A stretch of 38,750 nt of DNA from Streptomyces somaliensis DSM 40738. Its GTDB lineage: Bacteria; Actinomycetota; Actinomycetes; Streptomycetales; Streptomycetaceae. Within the stretch, counting starts at the first letter, position 1. Every line of letters starts with the position of its first letter. The notes under the pieces were generated by a model that was given only the letters and a program-made list of their open reading frames with translations, searched no databases and was not told the DNA's origin. The DNA lies in contig JAAXOU010000012.1 of the NCBI GenBank assembly GCA_012396115.1, positions 1 to 38,750 of the forward strand. The letters run 5' to 3'. Shown here in pieces: positions 33,958 to 38,750 of the stretch. The translations under genes were made by a program, and so were the position numbers.

Positions 33958-35184
33958 TCAGCGGATCGGGACGCCCGACAGGGTGCGGGCGATGACGAGG
34001 CGCTGGATCTCGCTGGTGCCTTCGAAGATCGTGTAGATCGCCGCGTCGCGGTGCATCCGCTCGACCGGGTACTCGCGGGTGTAGCCGTTGCCGCCGAGTA
34101 TCTGGACGGCCCGGGCCGTGACGTCCTTGGCGACCTCGCTGGCGTACAGCTTCGACATGGAGCCCTCCGCCGAGGTGAAGGGCCTGCCCGCGGTGGCCAT
34201 CCAGGAGGCGCGCCACACCAGGAGGCGGGCCGCGTCGATCCGGGTGCGCATGTCGGCGAGTTGGAAGGCGACGCCCTGGTTGTCGATGATCGGGCGGCCG
34301 AACTGGTGACGCGTCGTGGCGTAGTCGAGGGCGACCTCGTACGCGGCGCGGGCCGTGCCGACGGCCATCGCGCCGACCGCCGGGCGGGACGCCTCGAAGG
34401 TGGCCATCGCGGCGTTCTTCACGCGCTCGCCGTCCTTGCGGGCCTTCTCCCGTGCGCGGGCCAGGCGCTCGTCCAGCTTCTCCTTGCCGCCGAGCAGGCA
34501 GGAACCGGGGACGCGCACGTCCTGGAGGACCACCTCCGCCGTGTGGGAGGCCCGGATGCCGTGCTTCTTGAACTTCTGGCCCTGCGACAGGCCGGGCGTG
34601 CCCGGCGGGACGATGAAGGAGGCGTGGCCCTTGGAGCCGAGCTCCGGGTCGACCACGGCCACGACGACGTGGACGTTCGCGATGCCGCCGTTGGTGGCCC
34701 AGGTCTTGGTGCCGTTGAGGACCCACTCGTCCTTGGCCCCGTCGTACACGGCGCGGGTCCGCATGGAGGCGACGTCCGAGCCGGCGTCGGGCTCGGAGGA
34801 GCAGAACGCGGCGACCTTCACGTCCTCGGGGGTGCCGTACATCTGGGGGATCCAGGTGCCGATCTGCTCCTCGGTGCCGTTGGCGAGGACGCCCACCGCG
34901 GCGAGGCCGGTGCCGACGATGGACAGGGCGATGCCCGCGTCGCCCCAGAACAGCTCCTCCATCGCCACGGGGATGCCGAGGCCGGTCGGGTCGAAGAACT
35001 GCTGGGCGTAGAAGTCGAGGGAGTAGATGCCGACCTTGGCGGCCTCCTGGATGACCGGCCAGGGGGTCTCCTCGCGCTCGTCCCACTCGGCGGCGGCCGG
35101 CCGGATCACGTCCTCGGCGAATCCGTGCAGCCAGTCACGGACCTGCTTCTGGTCGTCGTTCAGCTCGAGCGTGAACTCGGCCAT
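33958..35184 (-). CDS. Acyl-CoA dehydrogenase
   Basis: This 408-residue flavoenzyme oxidises acyl-CoA to enoyl-CoA in fatty-acid or branched-chain catabolism. FAD-binding and substrate motifs are [10 protein letters not shown] (near 128-137), [28 protein letters not shown], and the C-terminal [10 protein letters not shown] with E388 as the probable catalytic base. ATG 35184 follows AGGAGGG. It is divergent from a TetR regulator across a gap with GTTACC half-sites, which fits FadR-like control. The length of the acyl chain cannot be told. Confidence 0.94.
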   Translation of the reverse strand: MAEFTLELNDDQKQVRDWLHGFAEDVIRPAAAEWDEREETPWPVIQEAAKVGIYSLDFYAQQFFDPTGLGIPVAMEELFWGDAGIALSIVGTGLAAVGVLANGTEEQIGTWIPQMYGTPEDVKVAAFCSSEPDAGSDVASMRTRAVYDGAKDEWVLNGTKTWATNGGIANVHVVVAVVDPELGSKGHASFIVPPGTPGLSQGQKFKKHGIRASHTAEVVLQDVRVPGSCLLGGKEKLDERLARAREKARKDGERVKNAAMATFEASRPAVGAMAVGTARAAYEVALDYATTRHQFGRPIIDNQGVAFQLADMRTRIDAARLLVWRASWMATAGRPFTSAEGSMSKLYASEVAKDVTARAVQILGGNGYTREYPVERMHRDAAIYTIFEGTSEIQRLVIARTLSGVPIR

Positions 35185-35210
35185 GGTTCCCTCCTGGCGG
35201 ACACATGCAC

Positions 35211-35258
35211 GTTACCAACGGTAACCAAAGTCTGTTACCGGCAAGTAGCATCTGTCAA
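35211..35258 (-). promoter_or_regulatory. Promoter and operator of the acyl-CoA dehydrogenase
   Basis: TTGACA on the minus strand (35258-35253) is a likely -35. GTTACC-AAC-GGTAAC (35211-35225) is a perfect dyad downstream of the start region, and a third half-site GTTACC lies at 35234-35239. The divergent TetR-type protein is the likely binder. Confidence 0.6.
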
Positions 35259-35330
35259 CCAGCAGCCCTCGCCGGGTCGGTGTTACGTTGCGCTGGCCTC
35301 AGGACCACCGACGGGCGGGGAGAGACACCT

Positions 35331-35978
35331 ATGGAGACCACACACCGGACCGAGCAGCAGCGATCGGCCGAGCGACGGCGGCGCGAACTGCTCGATGCGG
35401 CGGACCGCGTGGTCCTGCGCGAGGGGCCGCGGGCGTCCATGAACGCCATCGCCGCCGAGGCCGGCATCACCAAGCCCATCCTCTACCGCCACTTCGGCGA
35501 CAAGGGCGGACTGTACCGGGCGCTCGCCCAGCGGCACACCGACGCCCTGCTGGCCGCGCTGCGCGCCGCGCTCGACGCCCCGGCCGACCGCCGGCGCCGC
35601 GTCGAGGCGACCCTCGACACGTACCTCGCCGCGATCGAGGCGCGCCCGCAGGTCTACCGGTTCCTGATGCACCCCGCCGAGGGGGCCGGCCAGTCCTCGG
35701 AGGCGGGGTTCGATGCGGGCCGGCACTCGGCGCCGCTGCTGCGCCGGATGGGCGAGGAGCTGGCCGGGGTCATCGCCGAGCGCATCGACCCGGGCGGGGG
35801 CGGCGAGGCCCTGGCACGGGTGTGGGGGCACGGCATCGTCGGCATGATGCACGCGGCGGGCGACTGGTGGCTGGGCGAACGGCCGTGCAGCCGGGCCGCA
35901 CTGGTCTCCGCCCTGGCCGACCTCCTGTGGGGCCGCCTCGCCGAGGCGGCCGACCGCGCGGACGGCCCCCGGTTCTGA
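35331..35978 (+). CDS. TetR family transcriptional regulator
   Basis: This 215-residue regulator starts at ATG 35331 after GGGGAGAG. The N-terminal helix-turn-helix is around 25-60 (ELLDAADRVVLREGPRASMN, AAEAGITKPILYRHFGDKGG). The C-terminal part has the all-helical ligand domain with WGHGIVGMMHAAGDWW. It is divergent from an acyl-CoA dehydrogenase and probably represses it through the GTTACC dyad, with an acyl-CoA or fatty acid as inducer (inference). Confidence 0.93.
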   Translation: METTHRTEQQRSAERRRRELLDAADRVVLREGPRASMNAIAAEAGITKPILYRHFGDKGGLYRALAQRHTDALLAALRAALDAPADRRRRVEATLDTYLAAIEARPQVYRFLMHPAEGAGQSSEAGFDAGRHSAPLLRRMGEELAGVIAERIDPGGGGEALARVWGHGIVGMMHAAGDWWLGERPCSRAALVSALADLLWGRLAEAADRADGPRF

Positions 35979-36022
35979 CCGCCGACCCCCGGGGCGGCGC
36001 GGACGGCGGGCCCGCGTTCCCC

Positions 36023-36571
36023 TCAGCCCGCGCGGCGCCCCCACGGGGAGCGCCGCGCCGCGCGCAGGACCCTCGCCCGGCGCCAGCCGCCCAGGCGGTC
36101 CGGGTAGACCAGGCCCTCCAGGTGGTCGCACTCGTGCTGGAGGCAGCGGGCGAAGAACCCCGTCCCCTCCACGCGCACCGGCTCGCCCCGCACGTCGACG
36201 CCCTCGACCACGGCCCGGTCGAAGCGCTCCGTCCCGGCCTCCAGGCCGGGCAGCGACAGGCAGCCCTCCGGGCCGCGCACGGTCACCCCGCCGGCCTCCA
36301 CCAGACGGGGGTTGACGACGTGCCCGAGGTGCCGGACGTCCTCGTCGTCCGGGCAGTCGTAGACGAAGACCCGCAGGCCCACCCCTATCTGGTTCGCCGC
36401 GAGGCCCACGCCGTTCGCCGCGTACATCGTGGCGAACAGGTCCTCCACCAGGCGGGCCAGGGACGGCCCGAAGTCGGTGACGGTGTCGCAGGGGGCGTGC
36501 AGGGCGGGCGAGCCGAGCAGGCTCATCGCCCGTACGGCGCCGGAACTGCCGGGGATAGGCCGGTTTCGCAT
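36023..36571 (-). CDS. def: Peptide deformylase
   Basis: This 182-residue metalloenzyme removes the formyl group from new proteins. Motif 1 is GVGLAANQ (54-61), motif 2 EGCLSLP (102-108) with metal ligand C104, motif 3 QHECDHLEG (145-153) with ligands H146 and H150 and catalytic E147. ATG 36571 gives the N-terminus MRNRPIPG; a second ATG 45 bases later is possible. It is divergent from MurT. Actinomycetes often carry several deformylases, so this may be an extra copy. Confidence 0.94.
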   Translation of the reverse strand: MRNRPIPGSSGAVRAMSLLGSPALHAPCDTVTDFGPSLARLVEDLFATMYAANGVGLAANQIGVGLRVFVYDCPDDEDVRHLGHVVNPRLVEAGGVTVRGPEGCLSLPGLEAGTERFDRAVVEGVDVRGEPVRVEGTGFFARCLQHECDHLEGLVYPDRLGGWRRARVLRAARRSPWGRRAG

Positions 36572-36683
36572 GGCGCTCAGGGTACGTTCGGCCCCACCAC
36601 CTGCCGGGGGCGGGTAGCGGGGTTCGGGGCGGCGGCCGGATCTCGATAGGCTGAGGCGACCCACGCTAGGAGGAACAAGGACG

Positions 36684-37922
36684 ATGGCAGGCAACTCGGA
36701 GCCGCTGTCGCCGCGCGCCAAGCTGGCCGTGACGGCGGGCAAGGCCGCAGCGGCGGTGTCTCGCGCGGCGGGGCGCGGCAGCGGATCGGTGATCGGCGGC
36801 CGGGTGGCGCTCAAGCTCGACCCCGACCTTCTGGGCCGGCTCGCGCAGCACCTGGACGTCGTCCTGGTGTCGGCGACCAACGGCAAGACCACCACGACCC
36901 GCCTCATCGCCGAGGCCCTGCGGGCCAGCGGCCCGGTCGTCTCCAACGCGCTCGGCGCGAACATGCCCGCGGGCATCACCTCCGCCCTGGCCGGCGGGAC
37001 GGAGTCGAAGTACGGCGTCATCGAGGTGGACGAGAAGTACCTGTCGGGCGTGGCCCGGGACACCGAGCCCAAGGTCATCGCGTTGCTCAACCTCTCCCGC
37101 GACCAGCTGGACCGTGCCGCGGAGACCCGGATGCTCGCCGAGAAGTGGCGCGAGGGCCTCGCCGGCACCAAGGCCGTGGTCGTCGCCAACGCCGACGACC
37201 CGCTCGTCGTGTGGTCCGCCTCCTCCTCCCCCAACGTGGTGTGGGTGGCGGCCGGCCAGGAGTGGAAGGACGACGCCTGGTCCTGCCCGGCGTGCGGCGG
37301 CGTGATGCAGCGCCCCGGCGACGACTGGTTCTGCGGCGAGTGCGGTTTCCGCCGCCCCGCGCCCACGTGGGCGCTCAGCGGCGACCACGTCCTGGACCCG
37401 AACGGCTCCGCCTGGCCGATCCGCCTCCAGCTGCCGGGCCGCGCGAACAGGGCGAACGCCGCCACCTCCGCCGCCGTCGCCGCCGTGTTCGGCGTCCCGC
37501 CGCAGGTCGCGCTGGAGCGGATGTACCAGGTGCAGGCCGTCGCCGGCCGGTACGACGTGGTCTCCTTCCTCGGCCGCGACGTGCGGCTGCTGCTGGCGAA
37601 GAACCCGGCCGGCTGGCTGGAGACGTTCTCGCTCATCGACCGGCCGCCGACACCGGTCGTCCTCTCCGTCAACGCGCGCGGCGCGGACGGCATGGACACC
37701 TCGTGGCTGTGGGACGTGGACTACACGCGCCTCGCCGGCCACCCGATCCTCGTCATCGGCGACCGCAGGCTGGACCTCGCCGTCCGGCTGGAGGTCGCCG
37801 GCCTGGAGTTCCGGGTGTGCGACACCGTCGACGAGGCCGTGCAGCTGGCCCCGCCCGGGCGGATCGAACTGATCGCCAACTACACCGCGTTCCAGGACGT
37901 CCGCCGCCGCGTCGGCAACTGA
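36684..37922 (+). CDS. murT: MurT, lipid II isoglutaminyl synthase ligase subunit
   Basis: This 412-residue Mur-ligase-like protein starts at ATG 36684 behind AGGAGG. The ATP-binding loop is SATNGKTT (63-70). A four-cysteine zinc ribbon is C201, C204, C217 and C220. The C-terminal DUF1727 domain contains DTSWLWDVDY. With GatD it amidates the alpha-carboxyl of the D-Glu in lipid II, which is needed for crosslinking. The GatD gene follows 28 bases later. Confidence 0.95.
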   Translation: MAGNSEPLSPRAKLAVTAGKAAAAVSRAAGRGSGSVIGGRVALKLDPDLLGRLAQHLDVVLVSATNGKTTTTRLIAEALRASGPVVSNALGANMPAGITSALAGGTESKYGVIEVDEKYLSGVARDTEPKVIALLNLSRDQLDRAAETRMLAEKWREGLAGTKAVVVANADDPLVVWSASSSPNVVWVAAGQEWKDDAWSCPACGGVMQRPGDDWFCGECGFRRPAPTWALSGDHVLDPNGSAWPIRLQLPGRANRANAATSAAVAAVFGVPPQVALERMYQVQAVAGRYDVVSFLGRDVRLLLAKNPAGWLETFSLIDRPPTPVVLSVNARGADGMDTSWLWDVDYTRLAGHPILVIGDRRLDLAVRLEVAGLEFRVCDTVDEAVQLAPPGRIELIANYTAFQDVRRRVGN

Positions 37923-37950
37923 CCCACGAGCCCTCTAAGGACGAAAGAGC

Positions 37951-38679
37951 ATGAGCGACAGCAGCCTGCGCGTGGTGTGGGTCTACCCCGACCTGCTCAG
38001 CACCTACGGAGACCAGGGCAACGTCCTCGTCGTCGAGCGCCGCGCCCGCCAGCGCGGCCTGGGCGTGCAGCGCGTGGACGTGCGCAGCGACCAGCCGATC
38101 CCGACCTCCGGCGACATCTACCTCATCGGCGGCGGCGAGGACCGGCCTCAGCGGCTGGCCGCCGAGCGGCTGAGGCGGGACGGCGGCCTGAGCCGGGCCG
38201 CGGGAAACGGCGCGATCATCTTCTCGGTGTGCGCCGGGTACCAGATCCTCGGCCACGAGTTCATCAACGACCTGGGCGAGCGGGAGCCCGGCCTCGGCCT
38301 GATCGACGTGGTCTCCACCCGCGGCGAGGGCGAGCGGTGCGTCGGCGACGTCCTCGCCGACATCGACCCGCGCCTCGGCCTGCCGCAGCTGACGGGCTTC
38401 GAGAACCACCAGGGCATCACGCACCTGGGCCCGACGGCCCGCCCGTTCGCCCGGACCGTCTTCGGCCGGGGCAACGGCACCGGGGACGGCACGGAGGGCG
38501 CGTACAACGACACCGTCTTCGGAACGTACATGCACGGCCCGGTCATGGCGCGCAACCCGCAGATCGCGGACCTGCTGCTGAAGCTGGCCCTCGACGTGAA
38601 CGCGCTGCCGCCGACCGACGACCGGTGGTACGAGGCGCTGCGCGCCGAGCGGATCGCGGCGGCCAGCCAGCCCGCCTGA
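37951..38679 (+). CDS. gatD: GatD, lipid II isoglutaminyl synthase glutaminase subunit
   Basis: This 242-residue class I glutamine amidotransferase releases ammonia from Gln for MurT. The catalytic cysteine is C94 in FSVCAGYQ, the same number as in S. aureus GatD, and the catalytic His is H195 in GTYMHGPV. ATG 37951 follows AAGGACGAAAG. It is the second gene of the MurT-GatD operon. After its stop, 38680-38750 is GC-rich with short palindromes and no gene. Confidence 0.95.
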   Translation: MSDSSLRVVWVYPDLLSTYGDQGNVLVVERRARQRGLGVQRVDVRSDQPIPTSGDIYLIGGGEDRPQRLAAERLRRDGGLSRAAGNGAIIFSVCAGYQILGHEFINDLGEREPGLGLIDVVSTRGEGERCVGDVLADIDPRLGLPQLTGFENHQGITHLGPTARPFARTVFGRGNGTGDGTEGAYNDTVFGTYMHGPVMARNPQIADLLLKLALDVNALPPTDDRWYEALRAERIAAASQPA

Positions 38680-38750
38680 GCCCGGGCCGGCGGGGCCGGG
38701 CGGCCGCGCCCCTCCCGGAAGGCCCGGCGGGCCGGTGCACCCGGGCGCCC

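Noticed and set aside
1-38750. CRISPR arrays, tRNA or rRNA genes, insertion sequences
   Set aside because: No spaced direct repeats, cloverleaf sequences, transposase motifs or terminal repeats were seen by reading.

Overview
The DNA is very GC-rich with strong G/C bias at third codon positions, and the gene content is typical of Streptomyces or a close relative: a DUF397 / XRE-DUF5753 / HATPase triad, MurT-GatD, a DmdR/IdeR-type iron box, and sugar ABC importers without their own ATPase. No rRNA, tRNA, CRISPR array, insertion sequence or phage gene was seen. It looks like chromosome.

Region 1 (1-12600) starts with a truncated FUSC membrane protein on the minus strand. It continues with a catabolic-looking island: an enolase-superfamily enzyme, a putative sensor-regulator, a DegT/StrS aminotransferase, a DapA-like aldolase, a luciferase-like flavin oxidoreductase, a sugar-type ABC importer (binding lipoprotein and two permeases) and a Tat-exported beta-propeller. 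Four control regions in the island carry the same dyad, (G/C)TTnCGG-N6-CCGnAA(C/G). Three of these sit on the -10 of a TTGAC(A/G)-N17 promoter. This ties the seven enzyme, transport and regulator genes plus the propeller into one apparent local regulon, most simply controlled by the 408-residue regulator. The substrate is not evident from sequence. The first permease appears to have a frameshift near its 5' end.

Region 2 (12900-16940) holds small accessory genes: a VOC protein, a small membrane protein, an antibiotic-biosynthesis-monooxygenase-fold protein, and the DUF397 / XRE / HATPase set.

Region 3 (17000-23430) is an iron locus. A ferric-iron ABC importer operon (binding lipoprotein, fused permease, ATPase) is divergent from an 867-residue protein that joins an AMP-dependent ligase, a phosphopantetheine carrier domain and an integral-membrane acyltransferase. 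Both promoters carry an iron box, and the large gene appears to be transcribed from its own GTG start codon (leaderless).

Region 4 (23540-38750) is more ordinary: a YjbQ protein, a CzcO-like flavoprotein, an MltG-like lytic transglycosylase, an ABC exporter divergent from a MarR regulator, a YdjM-like membrane hydrolase, a DUF3516-type helicase, TesB thioesterase, a DUF6011 protein, glutathione peroxidase, acyl-CoA dehydrogenase divergent from a TetR regulator, peptide deformylase, and the cell-wall amidation pair MurT-GatD.

All family assignments come from reading motifs. No database search was run.
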